This document shows positions 12,232 to 24,761 of a DNA stretch of 64,000 bases, one piece after another (the first letter of the stretch is position 1; each line of letters begins with the position of its first letter). Both the position numbers and the translations under genes were made by a program. The notes beneath the pieces are model-generated. The model ran no database searches. It was given only the letters and a program-made list of their open reading frames with translations, and was not told where the DNA came from. Origin of the DNA: Salvia splendens (lineage: Eukaryota; Streptophyta; Magnoliopsida; Lamiales; Lamiaceae); NCBI RefSeq assembly GCF_004379255.2, contig NC_056036.1:40500076-40564075 (forward strand), given 5' to 3'.

Positions 12232-13840
12232 CTCCCTCCGTCCCACAATAAGAGTCTTATTTTGTCATTTTAGTCCATCTCATAATAAGAGTCATATTTC
12301 ACTTTTTAACCATAAATGGTAAGTAGGCTGATGCGAATTAAATTGTACATTTTTATTCCCCTAACTTTACATGATTTATATAGTTTGATGCTTGCAAGAG
12401 TATGTTTTATGGTATAGGAAAAAAATGAATGGTTAAATAAGGAATGAAGCTAGAATGGTGAAAAAGTTGTACGAAAATTCCAGCAAGTCCTAGAAATTGG
12501 TCACCCGGCCGGGTGATATTTTCAGTCGCAAAAATCCACCCGGCCGGGTCTCTCATTGTTAACTGCAAGAGCAGTTTCTTCGTCAGTTGAGGCGGTGGAA
12601 AAGAAAATGGGAACAAATATGAGGATGAAATTGGACAATGGAGATAGCCAATCACGTGGCAGTTTAAAAAGTAGTAGAGGAAAGTTTAATTGGAGATTTT
12701 AATGCCCAAATATTGAGCATTCTGAGAGAGACGAAATTGGGCAGAGAGTTTGGGGGACGACAGAGAAGGAAGGAGAGAGAGAGAGGAGGAAGAAGAGAAG
12801 GAAGAAATTCCGACCAACATTCCGACAATCCGTCTCCATATCTCCATTCCACTCAACAAGAGCATGCTTCCTACGGTTTTAATTGTGATTATTACCATGT
12901 GTTTAGGCTAAGCTCTTTACGTTGCTCATAATTTGTGAAAGATGTGAATTAAGTTTGGATTCTATGGTTTAACATTAATTTATGATCTTTTCTACGGTGC
13001 TTTTTACATTGAATTATAATTCCGGCCTGATTTATGATTCGATCTTGTCTTTTAGCCAATGTCTCTTTAACTTGGTTAAAAGGTGGAAACGTAGATAAAG
13101 AGTTTGAAATTCGTATTGTGTTCAACGTATGAATCTTGGATAAGTTAATTTACATGTCGTTACAATAATTGTTGGATATTTACTATGCTTCTGTAGGAAT
13201 GTTTAATTGATTTTGTAAATGAATCATGTACGTTGGAGCGTAGAAGTTGGATTAGAGCTTACTATGCGTCTGTAGGAGTGATAATCCGACGAGTACGAAT
13301 TTGATCTTAGTGTTCAGCAAGGTTAAATTCAAGCATCTATGAACATGTTCAGTGTGAGTAGAATGAACGAGATTATTACAACTTTCATTAGATTAATCGT
13401 TAATCCATAAGTTAATCGGTCCGTTAAGTTAATTCACATCTGGAGCATATTAGGAGCAACGTTCTCTATCTCTTGAGTTTCTCTATTTTCATTCTTTAGT
13501 TTTCAATTTGTTTATTAATCTTATCAATCTCGAATTAAATAGCCTACGCCTCCATGTGGATTGACACTCGAAGTACTACAATCGGCTCTGTATTCTTGCA
13601 GATTCGTTGTAATATTAGAGTCAATTTATTAAACTTGTGTGAACTTTACTATTAATATTTGAACTCGAAAATTACACATAGGCCTCATATTCCACCAACT
13701 TATTCAACTCACATTTTATTATAAAACTAATATATATAAGTGGAACTCATATTCCACTAAATTATTCTACCCACTTTTCTTTACATTTCTTAAAACTCGT
13801 GCAATAACTAAATGAGACTCCTATTGCGGGACGGAGGGAG
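12232..13840. mobile_element. Stowaway-like MITE interrupted by a solo LTR
   Basis: The left terminus (CTCCCTCCGTCCCACAATAA) and the right terminus (inverted, TCCCTCCGTCCCGCAATAGG) form a long matching TIR flanked by TA. The two MITE halves, about 97 bp on the left and 157 bp on the right, are separated by the 1,350-bp LTR at 12329-13678. Removing the LTR and one TAGGC copy gives a MITE of about 250 bp, consistent with its relatives in this window. Confidence 0.8.
12329..13678. mobile_element. Solo LTR (1,350 bp) with TAGGC target duplication
   Basis: The block begins TGATGCGAATT and ends AATTACACA, i.e. TG...CA. It is bracketed by a perfect 5-bp duplication, TAGGC at 12324-12328 and 13679-13683. 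No internal retrotransposon coding region or second LTR is present, so it is best explained as a solo LTR left by LTR-LTR recombination. The LTR length suits a Ty3/gypsy element, but the parent family was not identified. Confidence 0.8.
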
Positions 13841-15594
13841 TATTAGGTATTAAGTAGAAAAATCTAGAGTTGTTAGTGATAAAATATCTATCCAAAACTT
13901 TTTAAAGAAATTTAGAGTTGGAAAGTTTTGGAAAAGATATAGTGGCTTCATCCGCCAACTATAAATAGTACAATATGCTTCATTTCAAATAAAGTTCAAA
14001 TAGAAGTTCTATCTACTAGTCTTTGTCCTCTTACAAATTCATTAAGCTCAGCATAAGCTTCATCCAAACTTATCATACAGGGAATATAATTGACAATGTA
14101 ATAAAGAATTGGTCCAAATCCAATAATCTTGAACTTGTTTATCATTAATTGACTTAATGACGTTGACAAAAAAAATTGAGGCTTTAACTTCACAAGTATC
14201 ATTTTCTTTAATCCAACACCAATGCGATTATCTGACTCTTTCGTTATTAAGCCTAAACAATGTGAACCGTAAGAATAAATATCATTCCAAATCTCATATA
14301 ATTCTAATGAGAAAGCTGATTTGATCACTGTAATCATTGCATGCTCCAGTAATAGAGCGGAGGAATTAAAATGACAGTGAATCTGGGAGAAATCTGGATC
14401 AATAAATATGGTGTGATCTAGCTATCTAAGATCAATATAGATATATGTCATGTATGTGCGTAGTCAGTAATGGTTAACATTCGGCCATCACCCTCCTCTC
14501 TCCCAACTCGGCCCTTAGTCCCTCTCAACTCTCCTTGGACTCCAGCGGGTGGCGGCGTGGTGCAGTCACCGATCAAGTAGTAGTGGGCCTGCGGCGTGCG
14601 TGACTTGTTCAGGTGGCGGCGTGGTGCAGTCACCGATCAAGTAGTAGTGGGCCTGCGGCGTGCGTGACTTGTTCAGGTGGCGGCAGGTGGAGTAAAAATA
14701 TTCAAATATGGAATGAAATGAAGAGAAATAAGTTAATAAACCCTATAATTCTAAAATTAAAAATGAAAATCCTAATTTAAAAAACTAGTATTAAGCGGGT
14801 GAGTCCGGTACATACACAAACCTCAGATTTAAAATACCCGCACTCGCCCAGTTTCCCACTTCTCTCGCGTAACGAGTACCCGTTATACGCCAAGTATGAT
14901 ATCGGGTCTGGATGGAAATTATCCGCTCTACCCGTTTTGACATGCCTAAAATTAACTACTTCCTCTTACCATAACCTTTCATCCACAAAATTCGAATCAT
15001 CTACCAGCCTTTCTATGCTATAAACCAAATAGCACACATTCGCATACATCTCTTTCATACTCCGTATTTTAGCACGATGCAAACATGAGATTAGTGGATT
15101 TTGTGGCAAATTAACAACATGCTTATCCATGACCAAACAGTTCACCCAACTAGTCACATTTTTTAATAATTAATTATCTTTCTTCCACGTCATCAATATT
15201 CTCTCAATCCAGACTATCATGACTTTCATGATTTCTCTCAATACGAATGCATAGTTGTAATTTGTAAATAGTCACTTATCTAGACAAGGGAGAGCGAAAT
15301 GAAAAAAGCAAATCTAGAAGCTATATTTTCAGTGAAAATAGAAGCCTGAACTGCAACGGTAGATATGCTAGTAGAAATATCATTGGAAGAAAAATTATGT
15401 AGTTAGTTATTACTTGAATTATTCTGCCACCAATCCATTGGAGTATTTAGCAATAATAATATAGCAGTTGAACTTGAATTATTCTGCCATCAATCCACAT
15501 GCGGATTAAAGTTTAAATCCATTAATCTTTATAAATCGATTTTCAATTTAAAATATTTTAAAAAGTTCGATTACGTACCTACAATTATGTATGA
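13841..15594. other. Intergenic region with an unrecognised minus-strand ORF
   Basis: AT-rich DNA holding one 113-codon minus-strand open frame at 13996-14337 that I do not recognise (hydrophobic middle, ending ELNEFVRGQRLVDRTSI), possibly a decayed exon fragment. A GC-rich tandem duplication lies at 14548-14684 (listed separately). No other supported feature was found. Confidence 0.4.
14548..14684. repeat. 64-bp GC-rich tandem duplication
   Basis: A 64-bp unit starting GGTGGCGGCGTGG is repeated exactly (14548-14611 and 14612-14675), with the first 9 bp of a third copy at 14676-14684. The unit is much richer in GC than the surrounding DNA. The open frame across it is a by-product of the repeat. 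Confidence 0.9.
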
Positions 15595-15597
15595 TTA

Positions 15598-17170
15598 GGC
15601 CATTAGCAATAGGGCGCCCTAAGGCGCGCCACGTCATCAGTTTTATCCTCCTACCCCCACCTGCAATGTGGCGTCCTAAGGCGCGCCCTATATGTTATTA
15701 ATTTAAATGTTATATTATTGTTTTGTTAATTAATGTAAATGTTTTTAAAAATGTAATGCAAACTAAATTAAAAAACACAACGATTAACTAAAAACCGGCG
15801 AAGATTGCATTCATTAAACAAAAGTTACATGTTTTGAGTTGGCTAAAATCTACGCAATTCCCAACTTCCGGCGCAGCTCATCGATCAACCCCTGGAGATA
15901 TTCGGCTTCGGCGGGGTCCGTACACTTCTTAAGCATTTTGTGCGTCTGCAACAACGTCCTCGCCATCGAGGCTGTTTCCAACTTCTCATACGTGGCGGTC
16001 AATGGGTGCGGGGTCGGGAGTGGGACCTTGATCGGCGATGGGTCGGCGGCGGTCGAGGATAATGTCGCCACCGCCTTCCCCTTGGCCTTCGCAGCCTTGA
16101 CGCCTATGGGACGCAGGGAGGACATCGGTGTGCCGGAACTCTCAATGTCCTCGTACGGCCGGTTGAGGTCCACTGGACGAGTTCCGCTTTCACCGCTCGT
16201 ATAACCACCAGCTTCGGTGTTCTTCGTCCTCTTTGACGCCCCGGTGTGCACAATCCCGCCTTGGATCTTCTGTTTGTCCCTCAAGAGCGCCCAGATGGCC
16301 CCGTGTCTGAACTCGCCGTACAGGGACTGGTACGACAACAGCGCTTTGGAGCGCACGTCGCTCAAGCTCTCGCCGCTCCCCTGGGCCCTCGCGCACTTCT
16401 CGTACTCCGACGAGAACAAGTTGATTTGCTTCTTCAACTGGTCCCAGTGCTTGCGTAGCTGCTCACGTTGCCGCTTGTACGCGCTCGGCGATGCGCTCCC
16501 AGTACGCCTGCTGCCTCTGATTGTTCGCGAATATCGGGTCCTCCGATATGTCTACCCAACACCTCGCCAATATGAGGGATTCATCCGGTTGGTAGTTCGT
16601 ACGGCCGAGGGCGTACTCTTCACAATTTCCCGGAGGTGGCAACTTCTGCGCGCGGTGCCGGGCCCGCTTCTTTTTGGCGGGGGCGGAAGGGGTGGCGGCG
16701 GCGGGAGGGGGCGACGGGTCGGTTTGGAGACGGCTCCATGTCATCCAAACCGTACGATTCCATGCTGAATTTGGGATCGTACTGCGTGTTGTCGTCGAAC
16801 GGTCGATATTCATCCGGTTCTGTACCTGGCCAACGAGCCTCCCCAAACATCGGGCTCTTGGGACTTGAATCCATTTCGTAGTAATAATAAAAATTCGAGT
16901 TTCGAGAGTGAAATCGTGAAATGAAACGTTAGAAATGAAGGTGGGGTAGGGGTATTTATACAAAAAATCGAAAACGCGTGTCATTGTCCGCGACCATCGT
17001 CCGCCGATCCCGCAATGGGGCGCCCGATGGCGCGGATGATAGACCATCGTCCGCGACATAGGGCGCGCCCTATGGATCGGCCGCGGACGAAGGGGACGGA
17101 CGATGGCGGGCACCCACAATGGGGGCATCGTCCGCGCCCGAGGACGATGGGTGCCCCATTGCAGGTGCCC
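15598..17170. mobile_element. Small PIF/Harbinger-type element with subterminal GC repeats
   Basis: The element is 1,573 bp long. It begins GGCCATTAGCAATAGGGC and ends, inverted, GGGCACCTGCAATGGGGC, with TTA target copies at 15595-15597 and 17171-17173. A 3-bp TTA target and such termini fit the PIF/Harbinger superfamily. Both ends are GC-rich; the right 190 bp repeats CATCGTCCGC and GGGGCGCCC-type words on both strands, possible transposase-binding repeats. It carries one broken minus-strand ORF and no transposase, so it is non-autonomous. Confidence 0.72.
15850..16874 (-). pseudogene. Myb/SANT-like, NAM-associated-type transposon ORF (frameshifted)
   Basis: The frame begins MDSSPKSPMFGEARWPG at 16874. 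It has two apparent single-step frame changes, near 16700-16735 and near 16480 (an extra G after ERIAER), and ends in LIDELRRKLGIA at 15850. Across the frames one sees a proline-rich start, a K/R-rich basic patch (AKKKRARHRAQ), and a trihelix-like block with W, RCWVDISEDP, YWERIAER and WDQLKKQIN spacing. A C-terminal helical region resembles the NAM-associated domain found in plant 'glutathione S-transferase T3-like' transposon proteins. In PIF/Harbinger elements the companion Myb-like protein is thought to bind element ends. With the breaks this copy is probably inactive, unless the shifts are assembly errors. Confidence 0.65.
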
Positions 17171-17741
17171 TTATCACTAGTTCACTGCCCTTGGCTTTTT
17201 TGTAGTGCAAGTATTCGGTTAGTCGGTTATCGATGATAAAATGTTGATTGTATGTTATGGGTAAGTGGATAACATCTAAAATGATTATGAGTTAAACGAG
17301 ATGATATATTAATAAAGTAAATAGTGCCATTTTGGTTAAAATATATACTATTAAAAAAATATACTCCGTATTACATGTAGGTGATAGGATTTTTATCCCT
17401 TTTTTGAACAAATCTAATTTTATATTTTCACAATGATTTTTAAATCACACAATTTGATAACCAAATTTAATGGTTCCTACAATTTAAGCATATAGTAGTA
17501 AAGGCAATTATTAGAAAAAGAATTAGTACTCCTACTAATTTGTTTTGTTACATGTAGAAATGATTGGATTCAAATGAAATTCAACCACTATCTCTCTCTC
17601 TATCTCATTTCCCTCCTCAACCTCACTCTCAGTGAATTGCGGATCACCTCCAAATTTTTTGTAATCTTGAATGTATATGTTTTTAGCAACACTTTCAGCT
17701 CACAATTTGTTTTTGTCGCTTCACTTTTTGAAACGCACAAA
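17171..17741 (+). other. VAP27 upstream region
   Basis: AT-rich sequence between the Harbinger-type element and the VAP27 start. A CT-rich microsatellite-like leader (tctctctctc) occurs near 17588-17606. No gene was found; an upstream in-frame ATG at 17574 would add 56 unconserved residues to VAP27 and is not preferred. Confidence 0.5.
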
Positions 17742-20625
17742 ATGAGTACCGGCGAATTTCTCAACGTCGATCCGGTGGAGATGAAATTTCCATGTGAGTT
17801 TGCTCCTCTCAATCCGCAATCGTTTAATTGTGTTTTGTTTTGATGATTTTTCGTTTTCGCTGGGTTGATTAGTTGAGTTGAAGAAGCAGATATCTTGTTC
17901 TCTGCAAGTGTCGAATAAGACTGAAAGTCATGTCGCTTTTAAGGTGAAATCGTCACAAGATCTGAATTTATGGCGAAATTAATTCTTCCTGATTGCTCGA
18001 TCCTACTTTTTTTATTGGTGTTTCAGATTAAGACCACGAATCCGAAGAAATATTGTGTTCGGCCAAACACAGGGATCGTTTTGCCCCGTTCCACATGTGA
18101 TATTGTTGGTAATTGCATTGCTCAATTTCATTGTGTTCATCAAAAATTAATGTGGCATGATAAATTAGGCATGCATGGTGGTTGATCTGTGAATGATTCT
18201 CTGTTATTCTAATTGGCTACTTGAGTTTTGGATGAGTTCATTTTCAAATTCAAGGTGTAACGGATAGGGTGTTATTACGAAAATCGTGCAGGGCGAATTG
18301 GATATTCGAAAGCATGTTAAGTATCAGGAAAGCAAGCTTGCATTTTGTATATCATTTATGTTTCATTTTTTCTTAGACTGATGAAATTGAATGCTATCAT
18401 TTATGTTAATGTTTTCTATTCGAAGAGGTTACATTTTCAAATTGTGATGTGTATGTGTGTCTTCTCTTATCGTAGTTACAATGCAAGCACAAAAAGAACT
18501 TCCAGCAGAAATGCAATGCAAGGACAAATTTTTGCTTCAGAGTGTAATTGCGCCCGCTGGTACAAATCCAAAAGACATCACTGCTGAAATGGTGTGTCTC
18601 TAATTAAATGCTCATCTGTTATATTTTTCAAATGGCTTGAGCTTAAAAAAGGTTGTCAACTATTTGTGGAGTGATCAAATTTTGATTAGAAATGCATGAG
18701 CCAAATGCCTTCTTGAAATGAACAACATAAAGTTACTCAAACTCGTATTTTTAAGGATTTGTGCTGTTAGGTGCTTTGGCTAAAATAGGATGAAGGGCTA
18801 CTTACAATAGAAATGCTCACAGTCCCATAAAAACATTAACAATTTTCTTTCTTGTCTGACCCATATCAAGGCATGAACAATTTTTTTTTTCTTTTTTGCA
18901 CACTTTCCCACTACAGTGTTATAATAATAATATCCTTACTATCAGTTGTATTTACAATCCCTTTACATAAAAATATCTTTAAAATGAGACCCTTTCTCCA
19001 CTCGTAATACAAACAACACTAAAGGTGCACCATTTCTACATTCACAATGCAAACAATATTAGATTTCTTAAAACCCATACCTATTCGTAAGTTCGTCTTT
19101 TTATGGGACATAGGGTGTATATAATTGTAGATAAGGTTCAAAACTATGATCATATTATTTATATTTACCTTAGTGATTGATAAAAGGCGGGATTTGAATC
19201 ATGGGTTTATGCCTGAAAGGATAGAAGTGAATGTTTTGTTTATGAGATAGTAGAAGAACCACTTCTGCAGCTGCAGCAAGCTAGTTATTATTTAGGCAAG
19301 AATTGGAGGTAAAACTGATATACATTTATTGTTAAAATGTCTGTTTACAATATATGAGGAAAATGACTGGAGACTTGGAAAGATTTTGGCCAAGTTAGTT
19401 ACACTAGATGTTCTTATGGGAAAGGCGAGGTTGGAATTTCTCGACTATGAACTCCCATGGACTGAACCACTGTGACTATCTTGGTTTGGTGATTGTGGTA
19501 GACTTTGTGCTGAAGATTATGTGTAGTTAAATTTTAATGTCTTGTTTTTGTAGTTCAATAAGGATCAAGGAAAGGTGGAAGAGTGCAAGTTGAAGGTTGT
19601 GTATATCTCACCATGCCAACCGCCATCTCCAGTTGCTGAGGAAGCAGATGAGGGGGGCTTTTCACCTTGCACCAACACAATGGATAACAGCGGCAGTGAT
19701 GTTCGTATCAATATAGCTAAATTTTATGTTTTTCTGATAGTTTCTTTACATCTTATACCACTTATGGCACTTCATGTTCTGTCCTTGAACATATTCTCAT
19801 CCGTTTGCTTTCTGAAGCACATAATTTTCTCTGTTTATTTAAATCGTCGTAGCTAGATATACCAAAGAGATATACGCTGAATCTATTGCACCAAGTCTTT
19901 TAATTATTTTATTTCTCAGGCAAACTCTCTTACTGCAAAATTGACCGAGGGAAAAGCTGCTGCAGTTCAACAGGGGAACAAAATTCGTCAGGAATTGGTC
20001 AGTTATTCTAAACACTTGAAATTGTTTGACACAAACATAGCATAATTAGGCATACTTGTTTGGTTATCCTCACTGCGCTATTACTTCGTCTCTTTTAATT
20101 ATGTTTGCCTTGTTTAAGTGCCGGAATGTATTATTGAACCTCAAACATTCCTCTCCTAAAACTGTTGAAGGTAGCTGGTTACGGACTTATGACTATTTCA
20201 TTCCCTTCATATCTGCAAACTGCGAATATAATGTTAGAAGACGTTTCTAATAGGGCTTTCTGCTCTGCATTTGATTTGTCAAGCTATATAGTTCAGTTTG
20301 AGCATATGTTGTGTGCCTGTAGAGATAACACATTCCTTCTCTAGAGATTTGGCACATTGAAACGTACCATACCTGTTTTAGTTTTGATTCGATAAAGCCT
20401 TATAACTGCTGCATTTTCTGTTCATTGCTCTCTCATTCTATCCTTCCATTTGCCGCTGCCTCATTCATCTCTAATGTACACTCGCTTATCCAATAAAGTT
20501 TTTTCGTACAGGATGTGTTGAAGCGCGATGGCAAGAAAAGTTTAGGAGTATCCATCACCTTGGTTATCATTATTGGCGTGGTAGGTCTTGTTATGGGATA
20601 CCTTTTCAAAATCAAAAGCACATGA
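17742..20625 (+). CDS. VAP27: VAP27-type vesicle-associated protein (MSP domain, tail-anchored)
   Basis: ER membrane-contact protein that recruits FFAT-motif partners and links ER to plasma membrane and cytoskeleton in plants. Seven exons: 17742-17793, 17873-17943, 18027-18108, 18476-18591, 19554-19700, 19920-19997, 20512-20625; 219 residues. The N-terminal MSP domain spans about 6-125, with the diagnostic KTTNPKKYCVRPNTG loop that contacts FFAT peptides and the CKDKFLLQS strand. A polar linker and a short helical segment (KLTEGKAAAVQQGNKIRQEL) follow. A single C-terminal membrane anchor lies at about 192-212, with a short basic tail. The start MSTGEFLNVDP matches the family. The exon 5 donor is the weak GTTCGT, the only unusual junction. 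The intron before exon 5 is almost 1 kb and may hold a degraded insertion near 18780-19130. Confidence 0.95.
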
Positions 20626-21375
20626 CCGCATTTATGCAGAGTAGAATTGATCTTCCAAAATACCTTGTTTTTTTTTATTCATATGCTATAAGCTATTAAG
20701 CTTTGTGATTATAGGTAGAGTTCCAATCTTATTTAGATGTTGACAGACAGTGCTGTAATAGCATTCTTCCATTTTTTAAAAACTTGGATAATACATTAGC
20801 TGTGTGCATTTTTTAAAAGTGTCTTCGAATTTGTATCATGTCGATTGTTTGTTCCATCAAAATATAGCTTTGATGAAAGCAAGAAAGATGATTATGGAGT
20901 ATCATTTGTATCATGTCTTTTGTGGTGTGAAGATCTTTTCTTGACAATTTGGGGGATCTTCACTATAAATAATAGTATGGTATGCTACTACAAGTTTGTA
21001 ATATTATGGTACGCGGCTGATCTACAAAAGTTGATGTAAAGAAAACAAATTAAATGCATTCAAAAGAAATCCTACTTCTAGTTTACAAGCTTGTTTAAGT
21101 TTTGAAGGATAAAAGTACTTGCAATGAATAATAATAGTACTAGATGAAACGATGTGAAATTAGAGTCGACATATGAAGGGTTGCACGGACTATGCAGACC
21201 AACACAAGGGGTGCATAACCCGTGCGCCCAAACCTAGCCACCATCAAAATGTCGTGGGCGATGCACGAATCGTGCAAAATCACATCCTCAGCGCACGGCC
21301 TGTGCACTACGAAGAGAGCAGCGAGTCATCGATTGGTATATGGACCGTGAAGAACTAACAAACTGGAATTTATTT
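20626..21375. other. VAP27 3' region and spacer
   Basis: It contains the VAP27 3' UTR and AT-rich spacer. A short patch at 21170-21350 repeats the words GTGCA, CACGG and GTGCAC and has a short open frame resembling retroelement leader sequence. No gene is supported. Confidence 0.45.
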
Positions 21376-22363
21376 TAAGGACTCGTTCGCTTAGCCCGAT
21401 AAGGACAGAAATGAAATTAATTATGGGCTAATTATGGGGGTTCGGTGTATCATATTTACTACTGCAAATGCCCCAGCCGCACTGTTCAGTGCATAAATGA
21501 TGAAATTCAAATTGTGGGGATGCAGTGTTTTTTATTGCTGCATCGAGAACGCTGCCATGAATTCTGCTGGAAGCTTCCCCAATTACCCTTGTCATTTTCT
21601 CTTCCCACCCTCTTTCTCTCAAATGTTCATTTGCAGAACCCAAATTCAAACTCCATCAATCCAAAAAAATGCCGCCGTCGTTGTGAATAGCATACCTCTC
21701 GAACCAAGCATCCTTAAAAATTGACAAATTTCACACTGCTTCATCATATGTTGGGGGTTAATTAGCAATAGCTCCATTCTCTGCAAAGGATTGACTGGTC
21801 TGGGTCTTGTTTTCGACAAATTGCAGCGGCTTGCAGATCAGGAGATTTCTTGGGTTACAAAAGTACGTAGTCACTGTGGTTTGCAACTCTGGTAATTTTG
21901 GGGATTTGACTGGTTGCATTGCTGTCCACACAGAGTAGACCGTGTGATTGCAGACCTACACTGTGAGCTACCACTCCGAATCGCACCACCGGCGGTCGTG
22001 AACAAAATTTACGTAGGTAATAAGCTCAACCTCTGTTGCGGTGCTATGTTTTATGCCAATTATCTGGTTTTTGGTCCTCCAACGGTGTGAATAATTATCT
22101 ATGACAGCTATAAAGTACGTTCAAAACATCTATAATGGTTTGGGTCATGTTTGCTTGCGGAGTCAGAACATAAGGTGTGGTCTTGCTGAGGTTTTGATTA
22201 TGCACCTCCTTCATTGGAGTATCATATTTTGTTTTTCTCTGTGGTTTTTTTTTGTTTTTAAATTAACGCACTGGAATGGAATCTGACATGAAATATGTGG
22301 GGATGAACGTACTTAGTCGAATACCGGACTGTATTTTTATGAATTGTTAAGGACGTCTACAGG

Positions 22364-23767
22364 ATGAGAACACCCACAACAAAGTATGGCAGCATAGTCA
22401 TGATGCTGGAAGACCTCATGCATTTATATCGGGTTGAGACCACAATACTTGTACAGCGTTACATCAAGGCTAAGACGAAACGTGCGCGTCGTAGGATTGT
22501 AGAACAAGCCAGACAGTACAGCGTCCTCAATAAGGTTCCCAACCAACTACATCACTTGGACAAACTCATTCATCTAACAGATGTAGATTGCATAGATAAC
22601 CTTCGAATGGACCGCAACACATTTGGAAAGTTGTGTCGTATTCTGGCAGGCCGGGGGGGTTACAAATTGGTAAATGTCTAGGGATCGAAGAACAGGTAGC
22701 GATATTTGTTGGCGTTCTGGCACATCACACAAAAAACCGGATTATAAAATTTAATTTTACACGGTCTGGATCCACGGTATCCTATTACGTCAATAAAGTT
22801 TTAGGTGATGTGCTTAGCCTTCATGACATAGTCTTTTCAACGCCTACCCCGGTACCGGAGGACTGCAATGACGACAGATGGAAATGGTTCAAGGTTAGTC
22901 TAGTGTTAGAACTCATCTCATTATAATAGTTTGGTTAATTGTGTACCAAGGTGTTTGATGCATTATATTTGTCGACCAGGGTTGCCTAGGTGCTCTTGAT
23001 GGAACACACATCGACGTCTTGGTGAGCACCAGTGATAAACCACGGTATCGCACGCGCAAAGGGTCTATTGCCACCAACGTGTTAGCTGTGTGCGACCGAG
23101 ACATGCAGTGTGTGTATATCCTACCTGGATGGGAGGGGTCCGCGGGGGATTCTCGTGTGCTAAGGGATGCGGTGGCCAGACAAAATGGCTTCAGAGTTCC
23201 CCAAGGTTAACATAATCAATGAACTGTTTCTGATTATCGTTATAGATAGCATGTTTGCAAGACATCAATCAATTATATATCAAAGGTCGTCTCACTAAGG
23301 TGTATTCTTCTACAGGTTGCTATTATTTATGCGACAATGCATACACTAACTGCAACGGCTTCTTAACTCCTTACAAAGGCGTCCGCTATCATCTCAAGGA
23401 ATGGGGGGTCGGAGATGCAGCTCCACAAGATCCCAAAGAACTGTTTAACATGCGTCACAACAAGGCTAGGAATGTAATCGAACGAGCCTTTGTTGTGCTT
23501 AAGATGCGTTGGGGGATTTTGCGAAGTGCATCATTTTACCCAATTCAAACCCAGATCAGGCTGATCATGGCTTGTTTCTTTCTGCATAATTTCATTCGGC
23601 GTGAGATGAGTACTGATCCCTTAGAAGACTCCCTTGCAGAAGATGCTTCTACAAACCTTCATGATGACAATTATGTCGCACAACAATACATTGATGTTGT
23701 GGAACCTTCGCAAGAGTGGACTGCACTGCGTGATACCATGGCCCTGAACATGTGGAACAGTAGATAG
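22364..23767 (+). pseudogene. PIF/Harbinger (HARBI1-like) DDE transposase, one frameshift
   Basis: Predicted DDE nuclease of the HARBI1 type that cuts and pastes the element. Exons: 22364-22893, 22980-23205, 23316-23767, with phase-compatible GT-AG introns. The catalytic triad is visible: D in LGALDGTH, D in YLCDNAYTN and E in ARNVIERAF; GSAGDSRVLRDAV also fits the family. An N-terminal helix-turn-helix-like region precedes it (FGKLCRILAGRGG). The first exon changes frame at a run of seven G near 22652-22658: the upstream frame stops 18 bases later, while the downstream frame continues cleanly as GIEEQVAIFVGVLAHH. With one base fewer in the run the gene would be open throughout, so it is either a very young pseudogene or a homopolymer error. 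Length without the shift is about 400 residues, normal for the family. Confidence 0.85.
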
Positions 23768-24761
23768 ATTGAAATTAGTAACTTAGTAATGCTTGTTATG
23801 AACTTGTGGGATCTATGTAATACTACCAATCCCAGACTATTTGTTGTGATGTTTTTTTCAGCCTGTGTCGTTATGCACTTGTTTATGGGGCAAATACAGT
23901 ACACATGTGGCTATAACTCTAATTCATCATCAATTGCACATTCTCTCTTTTCTTATCTGCCATGGATCTAATCAATTTGGCTCAGTGTCATACGTGCCCA
24001 AAAATAAATAAATAAATTTGCTACTGAACACAGTAGTGAACTCAGAAGATTTTATCATTTCCACTCAATGAATTTATGACAAAATGGAGATCCATATATG
24101 ATAATTAACAACTGTAGATTCAAATCTACTCACAACTCTAAATTATTCTATAAAATATTGAGAATTTCCTTTCAAATTGTCAGGGAATAAGTAACAGTTT
24201 TTTGTATTTAATTTTTTCCGGTCTACCATGTAAGAAATTTGAAATTAAATCCACTACCCATGATGATGAATATATGAATATTATGTTATTTAAACGTATA
24301 ATTTTTTAGACATGAGATGTCTATAAATTGTTAGGAAACTATACAGATGTTAGAATTAATAATTAATAATTAATACTTGTTAGGAACTATTTTATATAGT
24401 GCATAAAGTAAATAATCTATATGAATAACTCTATTTATAAATGCTATAGATGACTCCAAATAAAACAAAAAATGCTACATGCATGTAATTCATTCCCATT
24501 CAACATTACGAAGCCCCAATCCATGTTGTGACCTCATTTGGCACTGTGGCGCCATTAAGCAACGTTCCATCAGCAGCTTGCAGTTGGAAAAAATTGAACA
24601 GAGATGTTATTACGAGGGTGGTAGATAAACGTCAATCCTAGTAATCAATGGTTGATAAATCTTCTATTTAAGAATGAGTTCAACACTTCCTGCGATATCT
24701 CACGCCTACCATGCTCTCTTCTACTTGCTACTAATATGATTATCCCTCCCAAGCAGCATAC

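Noticed and set aside
13996..14337. 113-codon minus-strand frame
   Set aside because: No family recognised, no splice context or conserved motif; kept only as a note in the spacer entry.
14448..14633. Minus-strand frame across the tandem duplication
   Set aside because: The frame is created by the 64-bp repeat and has low-complexity translation.
17574..17741. Upstream in-frame ATG extending VAP27
   Set aside because: The added 56 residues are low complexity and unlike VAP27 proteins; ATG at 17742 gives the usual start.
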